A stretch of 64,000 bases of DNA, from the NCBI GenBank assembly GCA_949825065.1, contig OX463864.1:19170874-19234873 (forward strand). The letters are read 5' to 3'. The notes beneath the pieces were generated by a model. That model made no database searches, had not been told where the DNA came from, and saw only the letters and a list, made by a program, of their open reading frames with translations. Made by a program: the position numbers and the translations under genes. Source of the stretch: Odontocerum albicorne. Lineage: Eukaryota > Arthropoda > Insecta > Trichoptera > Odontoceridae. Below, one piece after another: positions 40,120-50,339 of the stretch (the first letter of the stretch is position 1; the number at the start of each line of letters is the position of its first letter).

Positions 40120-40807
40120 GGGGGTATTTTACTCTAGAGGCGTGAATTTCGGGCGTTTTTTCAGACTAAATAAAAAAAAACTAAAAATATTGCTCCTAAC
40201 ATATACATTTTTTACAGTTTTTTTATTGATGATTTGAGAATTTTGAAAAAAAAATTGAAAATTCAAGATCTTATCAACTGTTATATCTTGTCGTAAAAAA
40301 AGTGGGTGAGCTGGTCGACATGATTGAAACCCTTTCGTAAATCTGAAACAAAAATCAAACACAGTTTCTTGATAAGAAATAATGTCGTTATAGTTGGTAC
40401 CAAAGAGAAAAAAATCGTAAAATGGCAGCTGTCGTTCATTTCTTTTACTCTTTTTTTTAAAATTTAAACAAAAATAGTTAAAAAATTATTTTGAATATTT
40501 TCCAAGGTAGGAGCGATATAAAAACACTTATCAAAGTTTCATACCAAATTTGAAGGCAATCGGTTGGATAGAACTTGAGATTTTATGTCGATCAGGTCGA
40601 AAAAAGTAGTTTCGAGAGAAACGCGTTTAAAGTTTTGAAATTATTGTCTGTCATTCCGGTGCGGCGTAATTGCTGCCTCATTTATAGCTATAACTTCGTA
40701 AATATTGAGAATTTTAAAATTTCCTTTTGAGAACATATTCTTAAAGGTCTAAATTTTAAGAATGTGCAAAAAACTATTTTTTCAATTTTCTAGAGTAGAA
40801 TATCCCC
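40120..40807. mobile_element. 688-bp TIR element with TTAA flanks
   Basis: Ends GGGGGTATTTTACTCTAGA and (reverse) GGGGATATTCTACTCTAGA lie next to TTAA on each side (40116-40119, 40808-40811). The interior is AT-rich, with no transposase. TTAA target plus G-rich ends fits Kolobok- or Sola3-like groups better than classical piggyBac (which start CC), but I cannot assign it. Confidence 0.75.
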
Positions 40808-40811
40808 TTAA

Positions 40812-40880
40812 GTTTGACTTTAGAAGAATATGTGGAGTGACAATGTAGTCGTCGTCGCTGGACCTCGCAGTCGATGATCT
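40812..40880. repeat. LINE scraps
   Basis: 40812-40845 ('ctttagaagaatatgtggag') is a LINE-R block. 40848-40880 ('gtcgtcgctggacctcgcag') resembles the UTR of the C2H2-type LINE. Confidence 0.5.
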
Positions 40881-40999
40881 ACAGCCTGATATTGTTTTAC
40901 TAACAAATTATATAACTTTTTAAATTTAAATATCTATAAAAATATTTTCTGTAGCCGTAAACGAAAGAATATACCAATAAAAAACTGCTTTTTCAGTGT

Positions 41000-41205
41000 T
41001 TTTTGAAGTAATATAGTTAAGGCATTAACATTGCGGAGGTTTAAATACATCGTAATATGTTTTATCAAACACTGTTTATTCCACTTTTTGTAACGGTATA
41101 ACCCTACCGGTTTCAAGGCTTTCACCTCCTTGAAACCGGTAGGGTTATACCGTTACATGAAGTGGAATAAACAGTGTTTGATCAAATAAATTACAAAATA
41201 AAAAT
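41000..41205. mobile_element. foldback-D, short-loop palindrome
   Basis: Left arm from 'tagttaaggcattaacattg' to 'accctaccggtttcaaggct'; right arm from 'ccttgaaaccggtagggtta' to 'gtgtttgatcaaataaatta'. The arms meet almost directly ('tcacctcctt'), so the CTGANGA part is deleted. Hairpin arms about 95 bp. Confidence 0.85.
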
Positions 41206-41355
41206 AATTTATTGATTTTTAAGTTTAATGAAAATTAATCAACCTTCGACCCTTTTTAAAAGGCATGTATCAAAAAAGACCTACACATTGTTTTAAAATA
41301 GTGTATATTTAAATGTTGAAAAACTTACACTAATGAAAAAAGCATAAATATAATA
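41206..41355. other. no recognisable feature
   Basis: AT-rich spacer. Confidence 0.3.
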
Positions 41356-41509
41356 TAGGGTGTTTTTTTGGGTGTAATAGGATTTGTTTTTGAAATAAAA
41401 CCCATATAAATGATTTAAATGGCCATTTATTTGAATTCAATTGGTAGGTTGTTTAATGACATTCAATTGGTAGGTTGTTTTGTTTGAAGTTCAATCGGTA
41501 GGTTGTTTT

Positions 41510-41895
41510 GTTTGAAGATATAAGGTATAGATCATATGTTGACCGTGGCCAATGCTACGGATACCCTGGACGGATATGGTCAGCAACACAACGGTTCTTC
41601 AAAGGGCCAAAGTTGATAAGAGAGTTGCTGACGAATATTAATATCCGAAAGGTGTCCTACTTGGGTCATGTACTTAGAGGAGCAAAGTACAAATTACTGC
41701 AACTGATCATCCAAGGCAAAATAGAAGGCCGAAGAGGGCAGGAGGCAAATCTCCTGGCTCCGCAATATACGTGATTGGACTGGCATAAAGGGCGTTGGAG
41801 ATCTTTTTCGGAGAGCTGGGGACAAATATATCTACTCTCAAGTGATATTCAACGTTGGGGGGACCTGCCATGACACTGAGAAGAAAAAGAAGTTG
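41510..41895 (+). pseudogene. LINE C-terminal fragment
   Basis: Frame 1: 'LLTNINIRKVSYLGHVLRGA', 'KYKLLQLIIQGKIEGRRG'. After a frameshift: 'RQISWLRNIRDWTGIKGVGD', 'LFRRAGDKYIYSQVIFN', and tail 'catgacactgagaagaaaaa'. This is the same LINE as the insertion at 47378-47609 and the inverted fragment at 53395/54055. Confidence 0.8.
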
Positions 41896-42061
41896 ACCGT
41901 GGCTGGCTAATGGCGTATGTACCCTAACCGATCATAAGCTGGGTTTACCATTAAGAACGATAGAACTTTAAAATAAAATAAAACAACAACTAATAAACCA
42001 AAAATGGATCTGAAGGTTTAATTTGAAAGAATATTTAATGCCGTTTATGATTTAAACAAGA

Positions 42062-42300
42062 TATCGTTCAAATGGCTTCCACGGCTTCTTTTATACTGGC
42101 CAATTCGATCACGCCAATTTTCGATGACTCGGTGGAGCATTTCCGACTACTGTATGGCGCCAATAACATGACAAATGTTGGCCTCAAGTTCATCAAGAGT
42201 CTTGGGTTTGTTGGTGTAAACCTGTGCTTTAACATAACCCCAAAGGAAATAATCCAGAGACGTTAAATCGCACGATCTTGGCGGCCAATTCATAATCCTA
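42062..42300 (-). pseudogene. transposase C-terminus (DYFLWGYVK type)
   Basis: Minus strand: 'NWPPRSCDLTSLDYFLWGYV', 'KAQVYTNKPKTLDELEANIC', 'HVIGAIQ', stop, 'VIENWRDRIGQYKRSRGSHL'. WPPRSCDLTxLDxFLWGYVK...KPxTLxxLExNI is a large insect Tc1/mariner-superfamily group, including the last catalytic Asp (LD). Internal stop and missing N-terminus. A distant relative of 35604-35860. Confidence 0.85.
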
Positions 42301-42424
42301 TCACACACAAAAAAAAACACTTTTATAGGTTATTCGAAAAACAAGTAATTTTACCACGTTAGTGAGTTTTGACGGTTAGTTGTGTTCTGTCGATCATTGT
42401 CTCACCACCTACATACATACATTG

Positions 42425-42578
42425 TCAGGGTAGGCAGAGAGGATATAGTGCCGTACCTTCCTATTTCGATACACATTCTTAGCCTCTTCTACCATACATA
42501 TTCTCTTACTTCTTACGTTTCCTTCTTTCAGAATATCATTCATTTGATCCAACCATACTTTTCTTAGTATTGTATTAC
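42425..42578 (-). repeat. LINE-R fragment
   Basis: Minus strand: 'KVWLDQMNDILKEGNVRSKR', 'MVEEAKNVYRNRKV'. It directly abuts the 3' end of a SINE-A. Confidence 0.7.
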
Positions 42579-42783
42579 ACTTTCGTTGTATACAGTACAA
42601 CCTGACGGGCTTATTGCCATGTGGTAATCTCTTCCAACCAATCAGATAGATGTTAAAGAGGCCTTAAGTGAAAGCCAGACTAGCATCCTTATTAAAAAAA
42701 TCTGGGTTCCAGCGAGATTTGAACCCGCAACCTCCAGGTTGGGAGACAGGCGTCTTACCAACTAGGCCACGGAGGTCATCTTG
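42573..42783 (-). mobile_element. SINE-A, best preserved copy
   Basis: Reading the minus strand: A box 'gtggcctagttggtaagacg', B box 'gcgggttcaaatctcgctgg', 'aacccagattttttt', body 'aggcctctttaacatctat', 'gattggttggaagagattac', 'aataagcccgtcaggttgta', end 'cgaaagtgtaatacaata'. About 210 bp, with all family parts in order. Confidence 0.92.
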
Positions 42784-42984
42784 GTATTCTTAATAATCGA
42801 TTTATAAACACTGAATTGTGCATTTCAACATAAAAATATATAATTAAATATCACTCATTCACGATGCTGAATAATTTATACCCAATTAAGAATTTATACG
42901 AAATTGCATGTTATTTGAGTTTCTTAGCAAGTGTCGCATGGACACAGGAATGGCCCTTATCAATATGCAAGTAAGACAATGTCT

Positions 42985-43700
42985 TATGGTAGAATTAATT
43001 CTACTTATAACACCCGTCTCGCCTTTCACGGATTTAAATTTTAAATAAGCCAAAGATTTGGGCGTAACCTTTGATGTCGGACTCACGCTCGTTAACCATG
43101 TCTCGCGTTTGATATCGGACTGTTACAAACTACTCGGTTTTATAATGAGAATATCAAGATAATTTAACAGTACCGATATCCTTCGAAACTTATATATGTT
43201 AATTATCTAATTAGAACCAAATTAGAATATGCATCTACGGTTTGGGCTCTTCATCAGCTCAAATATAAAAACAATATAGAACAAATACAAAAAAAAATCC
43301 TCGGATATCTATGGTACAGAACAAATCGCGATTATTTAAAATATGCTCACCATGTTGAACTTCTCACGGTGTGTAACTATAGAAACCTCGAAACAAGAAG
43401 GCAAGAATCCATTGCGATATTCGTACTTAAGGTTTTTCAAGGTTGCTTTAACTGTCCCGCGATTCTAGAAGCACTAAGTTTATAACATACTCGTATATAC
43501 CTAATAAATAAAGCCATGCAAGGAAATCACCCTCTGTTCTACGAGTACATACCAACTTACAGGACGAATATCATGGCTAAACACTCAGTCACGCGTGGTA
43601 TAGAGATATTGAACCAACTGAATGACACTGTTGATATATTCTCGGTACCGCCTAGCAGTATGAGAAGAATCCTGGCTGATATTCTTCCTAACGAATAAGC
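42985..43700 (+). pseudogene. LINE RT thumb to C-terminus, decayed
   Basis: + frames with shifts: 'AKDLGVTFDVGLTLVNHVSR', 'SDCYKLLGFIMRISR', 'RTKLEYASTVWALHQLKYKN', 'NIEQIQKKILGYLWYRTNRD', then 'HPLFYEYIPTYRTN' and a clean 60-codon end (43516-43698) 'SVTRGIEILNQLNDTVDIFS'. KDLGVxFD...HxxxxxxxxxKxLGFIxR...LEYxSxVW...IQxxxLxYL is a standard Jockey/CR1-like RT thumb. About 700 bp of one element. Confidence 0.85.
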
Positions 43701-44058
43701 TAACGCTAGAAGCAGGCCCTCTTTGTGTAACAGGAGAAATCCGTGCAAGGGGGATAAAAAAAATTAAAAAAATAAATAAACAAATAAAGAACTCTGTTTG
43801 TCTAGTTTAGCGCAAGGGCATAAAGGCTCAGTAAATTTTGGAGTATCGTCGGTTCTTTTTGTTGGAAATATTTCCAACAATCGGAATAGTTCTTGACCTA
43901 TTTCCCTACTTCTATTCAGCCAGCACTTTCAGCTGTTGTTCTCTGAACAATACAATACGTCTGGAAAACTGTTCGTTATTCCATCGATTGGGCTACCTGG
44001 TACAGTTTGATACGGAGTTTTTAATGACTTCACTTCAATTCGCCAATATCATTAATAC
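43701..44058. other. no recognisable feature
   Basis: AT-rich, no family assigned. Confidence 0.3.
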
Positions 44059-44441
44059 TTACGTACAATACCGTCACGCTGGCTCTTTTGTGATAGGCAG
44101 AGAGAACAGATATCCATACATAGAAAGAGGATGTGCAATAAGGAGGTACATAGTTACCTCACGAGGAGTAACAATGACTTTTGGCCTTACGTACAATACC
44201 GTCACGCTGGCTCTTTTGTGATAGGCAGAGAGAACAGATATCCATACATAGAAAGAGGATGTGCAATAAGGAGGCACATAGTTACCTCACGAGAAGTTAC
44301 AATGACTTTTGGCCTTACGTACAATACCGTCACGCTGGCTCTTTTGTGGTAGTCAGAGAGAACATATATCCATACATAGAAAGAGGATGTGCAATAAGGA
44401 GGTACATAGTTACCTCACGAGGAGTAACAATGACTTTCGGC
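44059..44441. repeat. 128-bp tandem triplication
   Basis: Three near-identical 128-bp units start 'cttacgtacaataccgtcac' at 44059, 44186 and 44314. Because 128 is not a multiple of 3, each reading frame repeats the same peptide ('YRHAGSFVIGRENRYPYIER') shifted. The resulting long frames are artefacts. Confidence 0.95.
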
Positions 44442-45642
44442 CTTCTAAAATTAATATCACAGACCATATTTTCACATCCGAGTCATATGACTACAAACCA
44501 TGTGATGTATGAACCAGATGGATTCCAAAGACACTATCGACTCCTGTGTATTTTAAAAATCACCAAGTGTAATTTTTTGTACTTGTTAAGCTTTCAATAT
44601 CACAATTTGGCATTTACAACATTTATGCATTTAAGACCACAAACCATGTGATGTGTCTTCCCGTATTTGTATCCAATATTCCACAAATATTCATAGTTTA
44701 AACTTTTGTGACATTAGATTAATTGTTTATAAACTGTAATTAATATATTATATTAATAAACAAACTTCGGGGTATCAGTTTCCAAAATCCATTCTTTGGA
44801 CATACCATACAATACGAGTATACTTGCTTAACCCTACAGTGCGCAATGGTGCACATGTGAATCAACCAAAGTTTTTCTAAATATTTTTGTGTTGAGTGGT
44901 ATAAACAACGCTCACACTCACGCGCTGTAACTAATATGATACAATAATCTCCATGCTTTAAAACCACATCGGTTTAATAGGAAACTGTTTTACCGGTCAA
45001 TTTGGCAGTTGAAGTTTGACTTGTTGCGCGTAGATGACTTTTGTGATTTGTTCCAGTTTGAAATCAAATTACTTTATTATTGGTGATCAAGGTAATCTTA
45101 TTTTTTTTCTTTTATTCTTTAGTATAATACATACGTGTAAAATAAGTTAAGTAAAATATATAATTTCATTTATATAATTATATCATATAATTAACTTACA
45201 AATGCGCAGTGATTCATATATGAACCATACTCTTATTTTTTAAATATAAAAATAAAAAAAAAGTTTTATTGTATTTTTCATGTTCCAGTATACTCGTATA
45301 TTTAATGCATAAATATATTTTTATTTTTGAAATTAAAAAATTCCCCCTTTTTTGGGTTAAAACTGTTGATCAAGTCCTAGTGGTGATGCTTGTCACATGC
45401 GGTACAAATGTCAATTCCTCAATATAATTCTCAAGTAGCAAAATTCCACTGTTTGAGTACTGTCCAATTTGACTACGACATGACATTTTTATCCGCCTGC
45501 CTCACCGCAATCATGGTGTTATCCGATATCTAAGCACTTATCTTTGTCTACCCTAGGTTTAACAAATGTTATCTGACCTTTCTCCCACAATACTCGAATG
45601 TAAAAGCATATAATATTTACTTGGGGGGGAGGACGCATGGTA
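44442..45642. other. ~1.2 kb AT-rich, nothing recognised
   Basis: A short direct repeat ('cacaaaccatgtgatgt', 44496 and 44638) and two TACGAGTA sites (44815, 45292). No gene or element. Confidence 0.4.
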
Positions 45643-45784
45643 CAGTAGTCCCCCCTTATCCGCGGAATACCTTCTTAGACCCTCAGTGGATGACTGAAAC
45701 CGCGAATAGTACCAAACCCTGTATAATCTATGACCATCCTATTCATACAGATTTGTGATCAACGATTTCCGTGCCCAATTACAA

Positions 45785-45882
45785 TATAAAAAAAAGGTTC
45801 CAGTCTGGTTTTTACTCAAGGCCTCTTTAACATCTTTCTCACTGATTAGAAGAAATTGTCGCATGGCAAAAATGAGATACAT
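45785..45882 (+). mobile_element. SINE-A body without head
   Basis: 'aaaggttccagtctggtttt', 'aaggcctctttaacatcttt', 'agaagaaattgtcgcatggc'. The tRNA part is missing. Confidence 0.7.
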
Positions 45883-45883
45883 G

Positions 45884-46000
45884 GCCGCACGATAATGCAC
45901 TGGACTTTCATGCAGAAGGTCACCGGTTCCATCCCCGAGCTGTGCTACTCTCCTCGAATGCCTAGCATTTGGGGGTATAAGGATATTGTACGGCACCGGT
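45884..46000 (+). mobile_element. SINE-B copy
   Basis: 'acatggccgcacgataatgc', 'aggtcaccggttccatcccc', 'actctcctcgaatgcctagc', 'gggggtataaggata'. Box A and B mutated. Confidence 0.75.
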
Positions 46001-46335
46001 ACAAAGAACTGTATCATAGGCAATTGGCTGCTGTGCAATGCTCGTAGAATTCAGGTCAATTCCAAAGGCGTAGATCGATGAGAGAAGGTTGCGGGGTGAA
46101 GAGATTCCTCTTAGGCAGGTATATGGTAGCAGGTCTCAAGTAAAACACAGCAGGTAGAGTGTACTGAGAATAAGTAATTTATTTTGAAAGGGATCCCTCT
46201 TATGAACGGTCAATCGCTCATCGCAAGCGCTCACACCTCGCGAAATACCACAATTTTCGGAAGTTTTGCGCAATGCAGAGGCCGACCGGCCAGCGATCTA
46301 GTCTCGACGCCCGTCCATGAGTCTAAATTTCCATT
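45985..46335 (+). repeat. dispersed repeat H
   Basis: 'accggtacaaagaactgtat', 'gggtgaagagattcctctta', 'ggtcaatcgctcatcgcaag' have counterparts in the same order at 59300-59520. Possibly an LTR or a long non-coding element; no termini recognised. Confidence 0.5.
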
Positions 46336-46894
46336 GCGGTCGCGACAACGCACGCACCCAAACAAACATATCAAATTATACACATACAATTATCAACACA
46401 TATGTAATAATTAAGAAACTAATCCTAATATGTTTTATGATGACGCATACGTCCGATACAGATACCCTAGGACTTCGATCGTATCTATTATTTTTTAAAT
46501 ATGCCAGATTGTACTGTATACAAACATGATAATATAATACATTACAAGTTTTAAAAAATCTTGGATTCTGAACTTATGTTATTTCATTGTCACCTACAAC
46601 ACCTCTATGGATCTCTCTGATGGGGTGTTGCTGATCAATTAGTATATATTCTTCACTCATGTTGCTTTTAAGTATCCTGTTATATTATCCTTCTGGTTTC
46701 GTTTAAAACAAGTCCAGGATTCAAGACACCACACCCATTTTATGGTCATTAGCCAGCAATATCGCGATTACAACCCAGGAATAGTTTCTTTAAGAAAGCG
46801 CAAGAACTGACGATTCCTCAAGATACAGCGCGTTTTCTGAAGAGAAAATAAAAGACACTCGACTACCGGATCGACTACTCGGAAAATTTTGCCT
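46336..46894. other. unassigned
   Basis: 46445-46500 ('cctaggacttcgatcgtatc') resembles the SINE-B tail at 15775. Otherwise nothing recognised. Confidence 0.35.
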
Positions 46895-47115
46895 CAGGAC
46901 ACCGACTGCCTTGGCCTACTTAGAGAGCACTGGATAGACTCCAAGTAGAGGTGACTAGATGCGAGGTGGTAAACATGCAGAGGTGGGGTTTCTTGAACGA
47001 AAGTAGCACTAAATGTGACTGTGGGAATATATTGGACTCGCAACAGATGCTAGTTTGTCGAAACATCGGAACCACTTGCTCTGGACAGAGGACCTGATTA
47101 ATGCGAATGATAGAG
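46895..47115 (+). pseudogene. LINE C-terminal zinc-knuckle fragment
   Basis: Across frames: 'RTPTALAYLESTG', 'LDRLQVEVTRCEVVNMQRWG', 'FLNESSTKCDCGNILDSQQM', 'LVCRN'. LxRLRxGxxRxKxxxxxWG...CxCGxxxQxxxHxLxxC is a LINE terminus. The set here keeps the Cys pair and the later Cys. Related to 19930-20180. Confidence 0.7.
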
Positions 47116-47174
47116 CGCTGGAATCTCTGTTGCGTCTTACTAAAAACACGTGACATAATTGAAGCAGTCCTCAA

Positions 47175-48265
47175 CTTCTCAGCAAATTCAACACTGCCTT
47201 ACTTCCTCCAATATTACTTGATAGCTTTATCATAACATTAAATACAACCGTTAAAAACCTAGGTTTTACTCGTGCAATCTCTGCTGTTTCCGATTTTGGA
47301 CTATGCGGACGTCTGTTATTTGAATATTACGGAGGAATAGCTGGACAAATTACATCGTCTTCAAAATGTTTGTCTATCTTCTACTTCCCAGTGTCATGTC
47401 AGGTCCCCTCAACGTTGAATATCACCTGAGAGTAGACATATTTGTCCCCGGCAGCCCGAAAAAGATTCCAACGACCCTTATGCCAGTCCAATCACATATA
47501 TTGCGGAGTCAAGAGATTTTATTCCTGCCAACACCTCTTCGACCCTCTATTTTGCCTTGGATGATCAGGTGCAGTCATTTTTACTATGCTCCTCTAAGTA
47601 CATGACAACTTTGTCTATGATTTATTTTTAACCTAAGAAAGTACTATCATATCACTTCATACCAGAACGCGCTGAACTGATTGAACGTGAAACATAGGCG
47701 CCAAATTCACATACTATATCTATTGTATACTATCGTTAACTGTCCCGCCGCCCCTTCTTATCTCGCCGAAAATTTTCAGCGTCTTTCCGATCATGGACTT
47801 GCGCTACGCTCAAACAGAGATTGTCTATTGGCCTTTCCAGTTCAACGCGCTTATTTTTTACGTCGTTCTTTATTGTCCGTATTGCAGTGAAACTCTGGAA
47901 CCAGTGACAAACCAATGATAGACTCGCTCCGTCCTTGGCATGCATTAAGAAACGATTAAAAAAATATATTTCTAGTCAGTTTCATTCCTGATGTTTCTTT
48001 CCTCTCCGTCATCCCTTCCTTTTCCTTCAATCGATGATATCTCACTTTATATGAAAAGGAATATTCGGGGGATTGTCTGTCTTTGAGAGATTTACGAGCG
48101 TATACTCACGTATGTATGTTTTCATGTGCAGTCATTTGAATGTTTTTTTGCGACCACGTAACTTGGTTTATTTACTTTTCTCTGGTTAATTGGATTAGAT
48201 TACCGCCTGGCAAAAAAAACCGCCAGATTGTTTTTGCAATGAAGTGTTAAATAAACAAATGCTTG
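47175..48265 (+). pseudogene. LINE-C copy reaching into the RT thumb
   Basis: 47270-47368: 'LLFPILDYADVCYLNITEE', stop, 'LDKLHRLQNVC' (RT thumb). After the 232-bp insertion at 47378-47609 the same element resumes: 'YYHITSYQNALN', then frame 47681-47890 'NVKHRRQIHILYLLYTIVNC', 'YLAENFQRLSDHG', 'RDCLLAFPVQRA', then the UTR to 'ccagattgtttttgcaatga'. It is the longest LINE-C here and shows that the family's upstream part is a CR1/Jockey-like thumb. Confidence 0.8.
47378..47609 (-). mobile_element. LINE 3' end inserted in LINE-C, 9-bp TSD
   Basis: The target duplication TTTGTCTAT stands at 47369-47377 and 47610-47618. The insert is the reverse of the LINE at 41690-41895 ('gttgaatatcacctgagagt', 'gcccgaaaaagattccaacg', 'tgccttggatgatcagg'), 5'-truncated, with its 3' end ('cttctacttcccagtgtcat' as read on +) next to the left duplication. 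This is as expected for target-primed reverse transcription. Confidence 0.88.
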
Positions 48266-48518
48266 CTGATTACGGAAAGGAATGGGTTTAATTTATAAAT
48301 TTATAATTCTGTCTGTCTCTCAAAATATTTTACTTTACCTTTCCCTCACCTTCTTCTTATTGTGATGATATGATATATGAAGGGAGGGGGATAACGTAGG
48401 CATTGTGGCGTTATGTTACACTAATATTGCCCTTCAAACGTCAAATTTTCTAATTTTAATATTTTTGATCCACGGTTGACCACGTGTAACTGAAACCGCC
48501 GATAAGGGGGGACTTACA

Positions 48519-48880
48519 TATGCGGTATTACATTTCTTTCCAAAATGGGAATCCCCGTCATTATAAAGGATTACGCACTATTATATGTGTGCCAATAAAT
48601 ATGTATACCTAAACAAAATTTATTGTGTTTGAGTGTTCTTTATACGAGTACGTTTCCACGTTGTTTAAAGTACCTTACTGGAAAATACGAGTATTATAAA
48701 CCAGACGATTAAACCGTGCCTTGCACGGTTTTACAATTTTTTAAACCGTTTTAAATTGTTATGTGCTTTTATTACATGACATTTTCACAGGGTAAATTAT
48801 TAAGTAATACTTTACACAAACATTGGCCAAATGCTGTACCTACGAGTATATAGATATTAATATCTTATGAACTAATCTAA
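48519..48880. other. no recognisable feature
   Basis: AT-rich. Contains a short palindrome ('accgtgccttgcacggtttt', 48713) and three TACGAGTA sites (48645, 48685, 48840). Confidence 0.4.
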
Positions 48881-49530
48881 TTTATATATTACTAGCTGTA
48901 CCCGGCCACGCGTTGCTGTGGCTCAGCCTGGTTTTTGAACACGAGCTATTTGAAAATTTAATATTTATTATTTATTATTTAATATTTAATTATTTATTAT
49001 TAAATATTTAATATTCTTAATCAAAATGAAAATAAGTCGAAATCTATATTGCGTGTGTTGCCGTCACGTTCAACAGGAGGCCCTCCCATTATTTCGTATG
49101 TTTTATACACTTTTTGAAATACAACTGTATAGAAAAAAAATAATATATAAACATGCTTGTATACGAATGTAATCTTTTGTCAAAATTTCAAAGCAATGAA
49201 AAATAAGACAAACAGTTAAAAAACGAAATAAAAGAATCGGAAACGTCGAAAATGCAATGTGACATAACTGTCAATGAGAATTGTTTAGTTTGCGTGTGTC
49301 GCTGTAGGGGGCGCTCCCGTTATTTCGTCTGTTTTATATACTTTTTTTTATATACAACCGTATATAAAAATATATATAAACATGCTTGTATACGAATGCA
49401 ACCTTTTGTCAAAATTTCAAAGCAATCGGTGAAGAACTTGCGGAGATTAGAGATTTTTAATATACGAACATTTACATTTTTATTTATATAGATAGATAAC
49501 TATGAACTAACCTCATTTTATATATTATTT
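48858..49530. mobile_element. 'actagctgtacccggcc' dispersed element
   Basis: Starts 'ctagctgtacccggccacgc gttgctgtggc' (48892), a terminus widely seen in insect repeats. It has two related inner units ('gtgttgccgtcacgttcaac' and 'gtgtcgctgtagggggcgct', each followed by 'aaacatgcttgtatacgaat' and 'gtcaaaatttcaaagcaat'). It ends 'tttatatagatagataa' (49497). A ~27-bp near-direct repeat ('tatgaactaatctaatttat') flanks it at 48868 and 49500. Class not assigned. Confidence 0.6.
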
Positions 49531-49775
49531 ATAGTTAAGGCATTACCATTGTGGAGGTTTAAAGACACTGGTATTTCATTTTATCCACTTTTTGTAACGG
49601 TATAACCCTACCGGTTTCAAGACTTTCATCTCATCATCAGGGGAGCACAAACAAGACTCTTGAGTCTTGTTTGTGCTTCCTGATGATGAGGTGAAAGCTT
49701 TGAAACCGGTAGGATTATATCGTTACAAAAAAGTGGATTAAACAGTGTTTGATAAAACAAATTTCAAAACTTTAT
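49525..49775. mobile_element. foldback-D, near-complete
   Basis: 'tagttaaggcattaccattg' ... 'catcatcaggggagcacaaa' 'caagactc' then the mirror image 'gagtcttgtttgtgcttcct' ... 'aaacagtgtttgataaaac'. Arms of about 115 bp meet with almost no loop. Hammerhead-like core on + at 49680-49726 (CTGATGA ... TTTGAAAC). Confidence 0.9.
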
Positions 49776-49845
49776 TTTAATTTCCAACATTTTATTTTAT
49801 TTTTAATTTATATTTAATTTCTTAGAAATAGACTCGAATTATTTT

Positions 49846-49942
49846 TTTATTGAAAATCTGGGTTCCGACGAGAATCGAACCCGCAAACTCGGGGCTGGAA
49901 GACAAGCGTCTTACCAACTGGATCACTGAGGTCGTAATTTAT
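49846..49942 (-). mobile_element. SINE-A head only
   Basis: 'aaaatctgggttccgacgag', 'aatcgaacccgcaaactcgg' (B box inverse), 'gcgtcttaccaactggatca' (A box inverse). Confidence 0.75.
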
Positions 49943-50039
49943 GAACCCCATAAGTTTTAAAAGATGTAAAATAATTAAATTGAAGTCGATTTTAGAAAAG
50001 CATCTCCCTACTCCACTATGATTCTGAATTCTCAAAAAA

Positions 50040-50225
50040 CCAACCGACTCCGCGACTCCTGGCTCCAATTCTGACTCCTGTCTCCAACTCCGACTCCTAG
50101 CTCCTACTCCAATTCCTAGCTTCAACTCCAACTTCTAGATCCAGCTCCGACTCCTGGCTCCGAATCCTGACTCCGACTCCTGACTCCAACTCCCACTCCT
50201 GGCTCCAACTCCTGACTCCAACTCA
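50040..50225. repeat. CT-rich minisatellite (CTCC-ACTCCTGG)
   Basis: Irregular repeats of 'ctccgactcctggctccaa', about 12-18 bp. It lies 110 bp upstream of the CRMP exon, in what should be intron. Confidence 0.85.
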
Positions 50226-50339
50226 AAAGCCTAGATTGGAAGTTATAGTTTTGTAACGCCAATTGAATATGTGTTAAATGAGGCGTGACAGCCAGCGATA
50301 TGAAGCTGTTTTTGAGATAAGTTTATTTTCTTGTTCCAG

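Larger units (their letters stand above)
41358..42322 (-). mobile_element. TIR element with TA-type ends, hosting a LINE
   Basis: Left end 'gggtgttttttt' ... 'gtgtaataggatt' (41358-41383) is mirrored by 'aatcctatcacacacaaaaa' (42296-42315). The minus-strand transposase C-terminus is at 42062-42300. Three tandem copies of 'caatcggtaggttgtttt'-like sequence (41434-41512) and a + strand LINE fragment (41510-41895) lie inside. Confidence 0.65.
45643..48518. mobile_element. Tigger/pogo-type element, both ends, interior replaced
   Basis: The left end CAGTAGTCCCCCCTTATCCG (after TA 45641) with subterminal 'tgactgaaaccgcgaatagt' mirrors the right end 'aactgaaaccgccgataagg' ... 'gggacttaca' (before TA 48519). 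CAGTNGTCCCCCCTTATCCGCGG is the known terminus of Tigger-like pogo elements. Of the 2.9 kb between, most is later insertions (SINE-A, SINE-B, repeat H, LINE pieces). No pogo transposase remains. Confidence 0.75.

Noticed and set aside
42573..42783. Functional tRNA gene
   Set aside because: Good A and B boxes but no acceptor-stem pairing followed by termination. The sequence continues into a shared ~210-bp SINE body present in many copies.
44181..44651. 156-codon open frame
   Set aside because: It is generated by three 128-bp tandem units. The same peptide appears in all frames because 128 is not a multiple of 3.
45001..45370. Possible matrix-attachment or origin-like AT tract
   Set aside because: Only extreme AT content is visible; no motif supports a function.
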